NCBI GenBank assembly: GCA_000697335.1
Contig: JNEM01014497.1
Location: 1-10,459 of the forward strand
Length of the DNA: 10,459 bases
Direction of reading: 5' to 3'
Source of the DNA: Conidiobolus incongruus B7586
Lineage: Eukaryota; Entomophthoromycota; Entomophthoromycetes; Entomophthorales; Conidiobolaceae
Shown: positions 1 to 7,639 of the stretch, in pieces
Layout: each line of letters starts with the position of its first letter
How positions within the stretch are numbered: the stretch's first letter is position 1
Notes under the pieces: model-generated
Databases searched by the model: none
What the model was told of the DNA's origin: nothing
Seen by the model: the letters and a program-made list of their open reading frames with translations, nothing else
Translations under genes and position numbers: made by a program

Positions 1-225
1 TTATTTAATTTTAATTTCAAAATTATGCCATTATTTAATTTCTATATAAATATCAATATCTCTATTAGATATAACTATTTATATTTTAATTAAACTTGTA
101 TAAAAAACTATATTTTTATTATTTAATAAATAAATTAATATAGATATATATTTTATATTATAAATATTTCTAAATCAATTTTTATAGTTTTCAAATATAT
201 TCAAATTTAAATATATATATATATA
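1..225. other. A+T-rich flank, no gene seen
   Basis: This stretch is almost entirely A and T and has no long open frame or recognisable RNA. It ends in a short run of about seven TA repeats (212-225), which is where the candidate left end of the mariner fossil begins. Confidence 0.6.
212..225. repeat. (TA)7 microsatellite beside mariner fossil
   Basis: About seven TA units lie directly outside the candidate left end of the mariner element. Mariner elements insert at TA dinucleotides, so a TA repeat on both sides fits insertion into a TA run. In DNA this A+T-rich it could also be chance. Confidence 0.7.
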
Positions 226-1454
226 CTTTATTAAACTCAGATTGATATTTAATTATTTTATATTAAATTTAATTATTACTTTGTAATTTAATTAATGGGA
301 ATTTTTTGTGATTGAAAAAAAATAAACATTTTAATATATAAAAAGTAAAAATAAATATAAATTATAAAATTAATAATTTCTTTTATTTCTAATAACTTTT
401 TGCTATACTTTTAGCAAAGATCTAATACCTAAAAAATAGCTTTTTTTATTAAAGACTAAAATTTGATATTTTACAAATCAATTAAATTTATTTGCAGAAA
501 TTTTCTTTCCTGTAAGCTAGTTTTTTAAATACCCAAAACAATTATAATCACATAGGTTATAATCTAAGGAATATACTGGATATAGTAGTTCTTTCTAGTT
601 ATTTTTAATTAAAAAGTTTTTTATAACTTTAAATTTATGTATTTTGTAATTATCATGTAAAATAATAGGTTTTCTTAAATTATATTGAGAATACTAATTA
701 GAAATAGTTTTATTTAAAAAAGAAATATAAAGTTTACTATTAATTAATTTTTCTTTAGGAACTAAATAAGAATAGCATATGCTATTATAATCCATTACAA
801 TAATTAACATTTGCTTATCAATAAAGTGTTTATTTAAAGGAATTTATAAAGAGGGTTGATTTAGCTTAATCCAACACTTTGATTTATATTTTGGTAGAGG
901 ATTATACAAAGGAATTTAAGATTCATCAATTACAATAATTCATTGTAAAAACCTTAGTTTCTAGCTATACCTTAGTAAGTTTTGTTTAGCAATAGCTATT
1001 CTAGCTTTTTTTTAAGTTTTAGTTAAATTATAAAGTACCCATTTTACATTTTTATTAATTAATTTTAATTGGAACTTTAATATATATAAAATACTTATGT
1101 AACTAATATTAAAATGTCTTGATAATTCTCTAGTTGAAATAAAAAGATGTTTTTCAATATGTTTTTTTATTTTATTAATAATTAGAAGAGTAACAGTTAA
1201 AATTAGTCTTTTAGATTTTAGCAGGTTTTGGGTAGTTTCTCTCTTAGCTTTAAAGTAATTTACTTAGCAATAAATTGTTGATTTAAGTAATACTTTATTA
1301 CCAAAAGCTACCTGTGAATTTTAAATGATTTTAGAGGGTTTATGGTTAAATTTTACAGATACTAAAATAAAAGACTTTTGATAGTTACTATTTGGTTTAA
1401 GCATGATTAAATTAAACAACTAATTTTAAAAAATTATTTTTTTAATCAATAAAG
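226..1454 (-). mobile_element. Mariner (DD34D) DNA transposon fossil, candidate extent
   Basis: The element is a mariner-family transposon carrying one transposase frame on the minus strand. Its ends are a proposal. The seven bases CTTTATT occur just inside the TA repeat on the left (226-232) and, inverted, just inside the TA repeat on the right (1448-1454). The bases further in match only partly. The resulting length of about 1.23 kb is typical for mariners, which usually run about 1.2 to 1.3 kb. The transposase is certain to family level, while the ends are uncertain because the surrounding DNA is so A+T-rich. Confidence 0.5.
370..1404 (-). pseudogene. Mariner transposase, broken by stop codons only
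   Basis: Read from the ATG at 1404 to the TAA at 370-372, a single frame runs 345 codons including the stop, close to the 345 residues usual for mariner transposases. There is no frameshift, but about 12 internal stop codons. Family marks appear in order: a helix-turn-helix-like N-terminal part; WVLYNLTKT, a version of the WVPHEL motif; IDES at the first catalytic Asp (residue 160); HDN at the second (251); and YSLDYNLCDY around the third (286). Exactly 34 residues separate the last two, giving the DD34D signature. The ending WQKVIRNKRNY, if the stop is read as Trp, also suits the family. Most internal stops sit where the family has Trp or Gln, as C-to-T or G-to-A changes would produce. The gene cannot make a working enzyme. 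Confidence 0.9.
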
Positions 1455-2288
1455 TTATTATATATATATATATATATATATAATATAAAACTATTTATTT
1501 TCCTATTTGTTTTGTATATATTTTTTTATTTGAAACTAATAGTATGTTTGAAAAATCAGAAATTAAAAAATTTTCTATTTCTTCAATTCTATTGTAATAT
1601 TAAGAGTTTTTTATATATTTTATAAGTAAATTTTAAAGGAATGTTTTGAATAATTGATATTAGCAAATTGTTTATTTAATAGTATTAAATAGTTTAATAA
1701 AGTCACTAGAATCAAAAGTGATGGAGATTAGACATAATTTGTTGATTATGTAAATACTATTAAATATAATAGCTATATATTAACTATGGAATTATTTAAG
1801 AAAATAATTAGAAAATATATCAGATATATTGAGTATAAAATTATTAAATTTAATCAGTTTAAGCTTGTTAAATTCAATTATTAACACAAATTTCAAAGTT
1901 ATAAATATGTAGTTAATTTATACAAATATCCAATTTTGAATTTTATTATTAATATTAATATTGTTATTATTATTTGAAATGCTTCTAAATCTATTTGCTT
2001 AATTTTATTCATCCAATTATAATAAATATATTTTTTAAAAATTTTGAATTATTAAACAATATATTTATCAATAGTAATTAAATATATAATTATAACCATT
2101 AAAAAGTAATATTATAATAATAAATGAAAAAAGCAAAAAGATGATGAAATAGATTTAAATTAATCATTTAGATCGTATCATTATCATATATATCGATAAA
2201 ATATAAGTAATTAAAATTGTTATAATAATATTTTAAAATATAATTATACTTAAGAATTTATTATTTAACCATCTTAGATTTCATTAAT
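1405..2288. other. A+T-rich spacer, no gene seen
   Basis: This holds the short 5' flank of the mariner fossil, a TA microsatellite and then nearly pure A/T sequence. I see no coding frame, RNA gene or repeat family that can be named. Confidence 0.6.
1459..1482. repeat. (TA)12 microsatellite beside mariner fossil
   Basis: Twelve TA units sit directly outside the candidate right end of the mariner element and mirror the TA run at 212-225. Confidence 0.85.
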
Positions 2289-2550
2289 GACATCCTGTAT
2301 AATTTAAAATGAGAGAGGGAGTAATAAACTAATGAATCAATTTATACTAATGATTCAAAACTAATGATGAATATAGCAAATAATGATATTCCAAATTAGA
2401 TAATATGTGAATTAAATTGTAGAGATATTGATTAAATTTATCAAATAATAGAGAGAAAAAATGAGATTAGTTTTATACAAGTTGCTGATCAAAATCTTCA
2501 GCAAATCATAAGTTTAAAATGCAAATAACAGTCATTCAATCCAAGTGCTT
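2289..2550 (+). other. Faint, broken coding-like frame of unknown origin
   Basis: Composition becomes less extreme here. In the plus-strand frame that includes 2319, the translation has stretches with protein-like residue mixture, for example IIERKNEISFIQVADQNLQQ near 2433-2492, broken by about eight stops. Most of these are TAA or TAG and could stem from Gln or Trp codons. The stretch runs up to, and just overlaps, the stop codon of the Rpb6 gene on the other strand. I do not recognise a family. It may be a decayed gene, an unnamed transposon remnant, or the 3' untranslated region of Rpb6 read by chance. Confidence 0.25.
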
Positions 2551-3251
2551 AGAGCGAATGATTCAATACAGAATCTTTACGGTTCGATATGGGATCCTCT
2601 TGACCAGAGTTCTCTGGTAATTCTTCAGTTCTATGAGAATTTCTCAAATTTAATAAGTACTCCTCGTGGATGAGATCCTTCACTGGCCAGTTCTCGTAAG
2701 ATCCATCCGGCGTGTATCGCCTAACAATGAATGGAATCTTACCTTGGACTAATTCCTTCAATGCGATCTTGTATGCATTATCCTCTCCTTCAGGATCTAC
2801 CATAGGAGGTGCATCCAAACTGAGTTGAAGTGCCCTCGTACCCAAAATACGTGCACGTTCGTATTTCGTCATCTTGGGGTTGGTCAGACGTTTGGCAGGA
2901 TCTGTGAAAATGGGCTGTTGCTCGTCCTTTGACTCGAAGAAGGAGTCAATCAAGTCACCCTCCAATCTTGTGGGTTGTTCAATATTTTCAGGCGCCAATT
3001 CGGCATCATCATCGCGGAAATCATTTTCGTGATAGTTCAAATCGGCTCCTTCTACTTGATCGTCGAAGTATTCGTTTTCATAATCATCCTATTTCCAATT
3101 GTTAAATTTAACATAAAATTATTTTTTAGATTATATACTTGAAAATCGTCATATCTTTAATATTAATATAAAAAAATTTTATCAAGTTAATTGATTTCAT
3201 TATATTAATAATATATGTATCTTACCCCTCTTCACTTCCGTAATCTGACAT
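2549..3251 (-). CDS. rpb6: RNA polymerase subunit Rpb6 (RPABC2), three exons
   Basis: Rpb6 is a small subunit shared by nuclear RNA polymerases I, II and III that helps hold the largest subunit in place. The joined exons (3226-3251, 3139-3154, 2549-3088) encode 193 residues. The protein starts [14 protein letters not shown], an acidic N-terminus like that of yeast Rpb6 (MSDYEE). The acidic, disordered region reaches about residue 80. The hallmark [16 protein letters not shown] lies at about 87-102 and [12 protein letters not shown] at about 137-148. The conserved fold normally stops a few residues after the DLI-like element (152-154 here), but this protein runs on about 39 polar residues to a TAA at 2549-2551. 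The exon 3 frame can be opened at a TTG (3040), but the true start is the ATG at 3251, because the family's N-terminus is recovered only by splicing. The ATG has A at -3. Identity is near certain; the exon ends are inferred from splice signals and frame. Confidence 0.93.
3089..3138 (-). other. Rpb6 intron 2 (50 bases, GT-AG)
   Basis: It begins GTATAT after the 16-base exon 2 and ends AATAG. It lies between codons. A TTTAACA stretch upstream of the acceptor could serve as the branch site. Confidence 0.8.
3155..3225 (-). other. Rpb6 intron 1 (71 bases, GT-AG)
   Basis: It begins GTAAGA right after the 26-base first exon and ends AAAG. It interrupts a Gly codon after its second base. Possible branch sites are TTAAC and TTAAT. 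Confidence 0.8.
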
Positions 3252-3861
3252 TTTTATTTAAATTTTATTTTTATTTGAATTATAAATTGAAATATACTTG
3301 TATTAATATAAATTTATAAAAATTGAATATTTAGAAAAAATTATGGGATTTAAAAATAAATTAATTTTATAAGCTATTATATTTTTAAATGATTTTGAAT
3401 TGTTTATGGAATTTCTATTGGTTTTGAGCACACCTAGAAATGTTTAATCAAAGCCTAGATAAGCTGTTTCTTGAAGCACAGATACATGTGTAATAATTTA
3501 TAATGTGTGTCATTTTCAAATGATATTCAATGAAAATATAATCTTACTATTTATAATCAAGTAAAACTAATTATGATTACATTTTATTTATATAAAAATA
3601 TATCAAAATCACGTCGAGCAGTTTTATACATTGAGATAGAGCTAGGAATATCCAAATTATTTACTCTATATATGTATTCAAATTTAGTCAGTTTTTTCAA
3701 TTAAAAAGAAAATAACAGTCAAAATATTTAGATTTTATTATTAAAAAATTTTAAATTTTTATATATAAATTTATATTTAACATTTAATTAGCTCAGAATT
3801 TTTTATACTAAAATCTGTATTATAATCGAATCTATATGAGAATTTTATAACCTAGATACAT

Positions 3862-3890
3862 TTAATTAATTAATTAATTAATTAATTAAT
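3862..3890. repeat. (TTAA)n tetranucleotide microsatellite
   Basis: The four-base unit AATT/TTAA is repeated about seven times without interruption. Confidence 0.85.
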
Positions 3891-4627
3891 ATATTTACTC
3901 CTTTTTTTGTTAAAATTTTATTATTCTTTGAATCCTTAAAAACAATATTTTTTCAAATTGAAGAGTATCTTTATCGATATTATATTATAATTGACATTAC
4001 TTACTATTAACTAATATATTCAAAGTCATAATTTACTTCACTGATATATAGACTTGATTACGTCATCAACAATTTAACCTTCTGTTGTATCTTATTAAAT
4101 ATTTAAAAAATCATTTTATTATAATATTGTCTCCTAAATTAAAAAAAATTAAGTTCAAAATTAATTCATTTCAATAATAATTAATGAAATGTGATGGAAA
4201 ATTATTAAAAATATTTTTTAATATAAACATTGTCCTATAAAAGAATTAATATGAAATGTATTTTATAAAAGTAAAATTTTTATTTAGGATTAAAAATAAG
4301 TAAATTATTTTTAAATATATCATTATTTACTTTAAATATTAAAAATTGTTAATTATTTTTATATTATTCAAATTAATATTAATTAATCTAAATAATTATA
4401 TTATTTTAAAAAATAAAGCTGGTGAAATTTCATCTTTTAATTCTAATATCATTGGAAATTAGAATTAATATCTAAACTTTTAAATGAAATATATTAAAAA
4501 ATTTATAAGTTCTTGATCTTAATACTTAAACATTTATAATGAGTTATTTTAATATATTTTTAAGGCAAATAATTATTTGAAGCATTTATAATTTATTAAA
4601 AATACTATAAAATAAAAAAACTAGTAA

Positions 4628-4645
4628 AATAATAATAATAATAAT
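4628..4645. repeat. (AAT)6 microsatellite
   Basis: Six uninterrupted AAT units lie in A+T-rich spacer DNA. Confidence 0.85.
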
Positions 4646-5012
4646 AAACCTTATGAATAAAATATAAAAGCTATATATTAAATTCATTGGCAAGCAAATT
4701 TACATTATATTGTCTCTTACATTTAAGTAATCAAAGTGAATTAAAGAAGCCAAGAGAAGCAATAAAAGTATAAATTTAAGCTTAAAAGAGTTTTATTAAA
4801 GATTCAAGCAAAATTTCGTTAAAAATAAATGAAAATTTGTTTAATATAAGGAAATAGTTTGCAACAAGAATTATTTAAACAAAACATGTTTTTAATTATA
4901 GCCATTTGCATATATAAGCTGAATAAATAACACTAGAGTGTTTACAATTTTATATATAAATGGATTAGGATATCAAAATTACTAGAAATATATCATCTCA
5001 ATATTTAACAGT

Positions 5013-5102
5013 TGATCAAACTAGCCTTGCAGGACTGGCGTTAAGGCTCAACCCCCTTGGAGTCTTTGAACTCCATTTAGGTCTTAAATAAATGTGATCA
5101 AA
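5013..5102. other. Balanced-composition island with two hairpins and 8-base end repeats
   Basis: Within DNA that is overwhelmingly A/T, the 74 bases at 5021-5094 contain about 46% G+C (34 of 74 by hand count). They hold two neighbouring perfect hairpins: AGCCTT (5023-5028) with AAGGCT (5043-5048), and TGGAGT (5058-5063) with ACTCCA (5070-5075). TGATCAAA occurs at both ends (5013-5020 and 5095-5102). Because its core is palindromic, the ends can be read either as an 8-base direct repeat (like a target-site duplication) or as a 7-base closing stem (5012-5018 with 5095-5101). It does not fold as a tRNA, and I do not see C/D or H/ACA snoRNA boxes or spliceosomal RNA motifs. On the minus strand a short frame reading MEFKDSKGVEP is also open, so a protein-gene remnant is possible. 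The function is unknown. Confidence 0.55.
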
Positions 5103-5565
5103 ATTAAAAAAATTTAATTGTAAGCAAGTTTGTAGTATTTAATTAAAATAGTATTAGGAATATATTTTTATTGAAATAATACAACTAAATTTAACAATAC
5201 ATTTATAGTCATTAGAATAAGTTATTATATTATATAATAATAGATACATAAAATACTATTGTATAATTAATATTTTTTGAACCTTGCTCAAATATTAGAT
5301 ACTTTAATATATGAATATTGGATATTGAACTCAAGTAATGTGTATTAAGCAATAAAATAAATGAAGCAGAAAGTTTAAATAATTAAATAAAAGAAAAGTA
5401 TTATAGTTTGGAGCATATAATAAATAAAGGTAAAGAAATTAAAGAATAATATAGAAAAAAAATCGAAAAAATATATATATCAAATTGTTAAGCAAGAACA
5501 AAATAATATAAAATAATATTTGAAATTTTGTAATTACACAAATATCAAAAATTTATGAATATCAA
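5103..5565. other. A+T-rich spacer, purine-rich plus strand
   Basis: No gene is seen. From about 5340 the plus strand is rich in A with scattered G, without an open frame. It includes the 5' flank of tRNA-Asp. Confidence 0.5.
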
Positions 5566-5637
5566 TCTTCGATAGTATAGTGGTGAGTATCCCCGCCTGT
5601 CACGCGGGTGACCTGGGTTCAATTCCCAGTCGGAGAG
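5566..5637 (+). tRNA. trnD(GUC): tRNA-Asp (anticodon GTC)
   Basis: The gene is 72 bases long with no intron and no encoded CCA. The acceptor stem TCTTCGA (5566-5572) pairs with TCGGAGA (5630-5636), with one T-G wobble, followed by discriminator G. The anticodon stem CCCGC/GCGGG (5592-5596 and 5604-5608) encloses loop CTGTCAC with anticodon GTC at 5599-5601. The T arm is CTGGG-TTCAATT-CCCAG (5613-5629). The sequence closely resembles eukaryotic cytosolic tRNA-Asp(GUC). The internal promoters are visible: an A box near 5573-5583 (TAGTATAGTGG) and a B box at 5616-5626 (GGTTCAATTCC). It reads Asp codons GAC and GAT in the cytosol. Confidence 0.97.
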
Positions 5638-5656
5638 TATAAATCGATTGATCACA

Positions 5657-5663
5657 TTTTTTT
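5657..5663 (+). terminator. RNA polymerase III T-run terminator
   Basis: Seven T residues lie 20 bases past the end of tRNA-Asp, a normal distance for Pol III termination. A second run of seven T follows at 5671-5677. Confidence 0.75.
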
Positions 5664-5901
5664 AATTAATTTTTTTAAATATATATAATTGAAAAAATTA
5701 ACCTTTATTTCATCAGTCAACCAATTCATTATATAATATACTATCGTTTTTATTTTGTTGATTTTGAGATTTTTTTCACAATAATATTTTAAGATATTAG
5801 ATTGATGTTTAATAATTTTTATTATATTTTAATATCAGTATATAATATCCACAACAAATTCTTTAAATAATAAATAATTTCATTTCCAAAATTTGTTAAT
5901 T

Positions 5902-7639
5902 TTAAATTTTACGAAATTTACCTTTACCCTCCAAATCAATGATGTGTCTCATAAAATTAATATTAAGGGTTGGGAAGCCGATTACCACCTCCTTTGTGAA
6001 GGGTTTATTGTCCAGAGTGCCTTTGAGTTCCAATACAACGACGGGAATGGTAGATCTCGCAGATTTTAGGGGAATCCAACTGAGACAGTCGCGCATCGTG
6101 TAGAAGAAGTGTTTGATGGATTTGGTAAGTTGAGGATCCGTGAGCTTGAGTTTGTAGATGCGGAGCAGACGCACGAGTCGGTCAAAATGCAGATCGTGAT
6201 CCATCGAGCGGAGTTTGAAGGTGTGCTCGATGTCCTTGAGGTTAGTTAACATGGGGTATGTCATCTTGCACCACAGTTGGAATAGCGCATCTTCGGTGTA
6301 CTTGGGATTGATTCGACATGTAATGAAGTAGCGATCGTCCCACAATATGTTGAAGGCTTCGGGCTTGTCGGTCACGGGTTTGGGAATTGTGTAGGCGTAT
6401 TTAACGCGTTTTAGTTGCGTCAAGGGCTCCCTAATGATGATAAATTTGTTGGTCTTGGGAGAGTACATCATAATAGTACCAGCCAATTGGATAAGGTGTT
6501 GCTTTTGTTTGTTAGGTTTGATTGTCGTAGGATCCATAAAATAGGAAACAGAATTCTTGATAGAATTAAGTCTAGGAGTAGTGTTACTGCATTTGACCCA
6601 TTGATTCAATTCAGATAAAACTCTAGCAGCCAAGTAGAAATTGGACTTCCATGGAGTTTTATCCAACACTACCTCGCATATACCGTATTGGGGCATGAAC
6701 CTAATGGCTTTAGACATGGCATCTCTAGTTTGCTCCATAACTTTTACTCGATGAGCTTCCATATGATCGCAAAACTTTTGGAAAGATTCGAATTGGAGTG
6801 GCTTCAATTCTTCTGGGCAGTCTGGCTGATTCACACTATCTAATATGGATCTGATCACATTACGTTGAATCACGCCTGTACTCAAATGGTTGGTAGGATC
6901 TTCCTCCCATTGTATACCATACTCCTTACAAGTTTCAATCAATCTGGTTTTGGGTACAACTAATAAAGGACGAATTAATTGGTACTGGTTCCAAGATTGG
7001 TCCAAAATTAATGGGAAAGAAGTATTTTTATGAATTCCTGAAAGTCCTACAATTCCAGAATGCCTAGTAAATCTAAAGAGTGTAGTCTCTTGAAGGTCGT
7101 TGGCATGATGACCAAACATGACAGTATTGATTCTATCCATTTGCATTGCTTTACCCAATAGGGAATAACGCTCCGATCTCGCGTAAGTTTCCATTTTAGA
7201 GCCGTAAGGTTTGTAGGAATTGGTTTCTGGGTCTTTAATATGGTGAGGATATTGGGGAGACTGCCAGTCGATGGTTAAAATTTGAGAATTTACACCTATA
7301 AAATTAGTGAAATTGGTTAAAAATATTATTCAATAATTATTAAAAAATACTTGCCAATATCCTTCAATCTCTGTTGAGTTATTTCCGCTTCTTGCGTTGA
7401 CTCTGGTCTCAAATTATGGTTGATAATATAAGCCTTCAGCTGGTTGGGATTCAGAGTCTTTGATAAAAGGTAAGCTAGAGCCATACTATCGACGCCTCCA
7501 GATACGGCAATGCCTAAAGCTCCGTTAGTATCATATCAATCATTAAAATAACTAAATCACCTATTCTTTTATCAAAATTTAATTTAAATTGTTTAATTAA
7601 ATTCCCAAATTCTTTAACTGTCAAAGGATTTTTAGTCAT
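5902..7639 (-). CDS. tilS: TilS-like tRNA(Ile)-lysidine synthase, three exons
   Basis: TilS enzymes use ATP to attach lysine to C34 of tRNA-Ile(CAU), so that it reads AUA as Ile and not AUG as Met. In a fungus the likely target is a mitochondrial tRNA (inference; I see no clear targeting peptide). The joined exons (7561-7639, 7355-7513, 5902-7295) encode 543 residues. The PP-loop SGGVDS, which binds ATP, is at 31-36; NHNLRPES at 58-65; ARSERY at about 118-123; GHHANDLQET at about 141-150; HSGIVGLSGI at about 158-167; RPLL near 188; EDPTN near 211-215; and RNVIRS near 224. The order and spacing fit the family. The usual GHHxDD reads GHHAND, with Asn in place of the first Asp. The C-terminal 300 residues match nothing I can name. 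The start ATG at 7639 is supported by TVKEF..RIGIAVSGGVDS joining cleanly across intron 1. The exon 3 part alone has a downstream ATG at 7194, but starting there would lose the ATP-binding loop. Confidence 0.92.
7296..7354 (-). other. TilS intron 2 (59 bases, apparent GC-AG)
   Basis: The only junction found that keeps the frame begins GCAAGT at 7354 and ends TATAG at 7296, giving RLKDIG|VNSQILTIDW. The CACTAAT upstream of the acceptor is a plausible branch site. Using the nearby GTATTT as donor shifts the frame. GC-AG introns are a known minor class, and GCAAGT is their usual donor form. Confidence 0.82.
7514..7560 (-). other. TilS intron 1 (47 bases, GT-AG)
   Basis: It begins GTGATT and ends TTTAG, with a perfect TACTAAC branch site at 7524-7530. 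It splits the Gly codon of RIG|IAVSGG after its first base. Joining the exons rebuilds the family's lead-in to the ATP-binding loop. Confidence 0.88.

Larger units (their letters stand above)
3252..5012. other. A+T-rich spacer with a few less biased patches
   Basis: This 1.8-kb stretch should hold the Rpb6 promoter on its left side. Most of it is nearly pure A/T. Patches at about 3418-3490 and 3608-3660 have a more balanced composition and short open stretches, but no recognisable protein. A TTACGTCA site at 4058-4065 resembles a bZIP/CRE-type element, but it is about 800 bases from the Rpb6 start and may be chance. No RNA gene was recognised. Confidence 0.5.

Noticed and set aside
280-310. 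ACTTTGTAAT shared between about 288 and 9030 as a common transposon end
   Set aside because: The match is about ten bases in very A+T-rich DNA, and the second copy lies inside the Tc1-like transposase frame, so chance is the better explanation.
2549-3040. Rpb6 starting at 3040 with 163 residues
   Set aside because: The base triplet at 3040 is TTG, and the family N-terminus is found upstream through two introns beginning at ATG 3251.
4058-4065. TTACGTCA as a CRE/bZIP promoter site
   Set aside because: It is a single site about 800 bases from the nearest gene start, with no supporting element beside it.
5021-5094. A second tRNA gene (74 bases, balanced composition)
   Set aside because: No acceptor stem, and the minus-strand GGAGTTCAAAGACTCC only superficially resembles a T arm, since a 5-bp stem leaves a 6-base loop. 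No anticodon arm fits.
5905-5935. Possible extra donor sites (GGTAAAG, GGTAAAT) near the TilS stop codon
   Set aside because: They could start a last intron, but no downstream exon of coding composition is visible before the tRNA gene, so the stop at 5902-5904 is kept.
6415-6618. Open frame of 67 codons on the plus strand
   Set aside because: It lies wholly inside exon 3 of the TilS-like gene on the other strand, resembles no family and has no features of its own. It is a shadow frame.
5902-7194. TilS-like protein starting at the ATG at 7194
   Set aside because: This would lack the ATP-binding SGGVDS loop, which is encoded in frame upstream through two introns.
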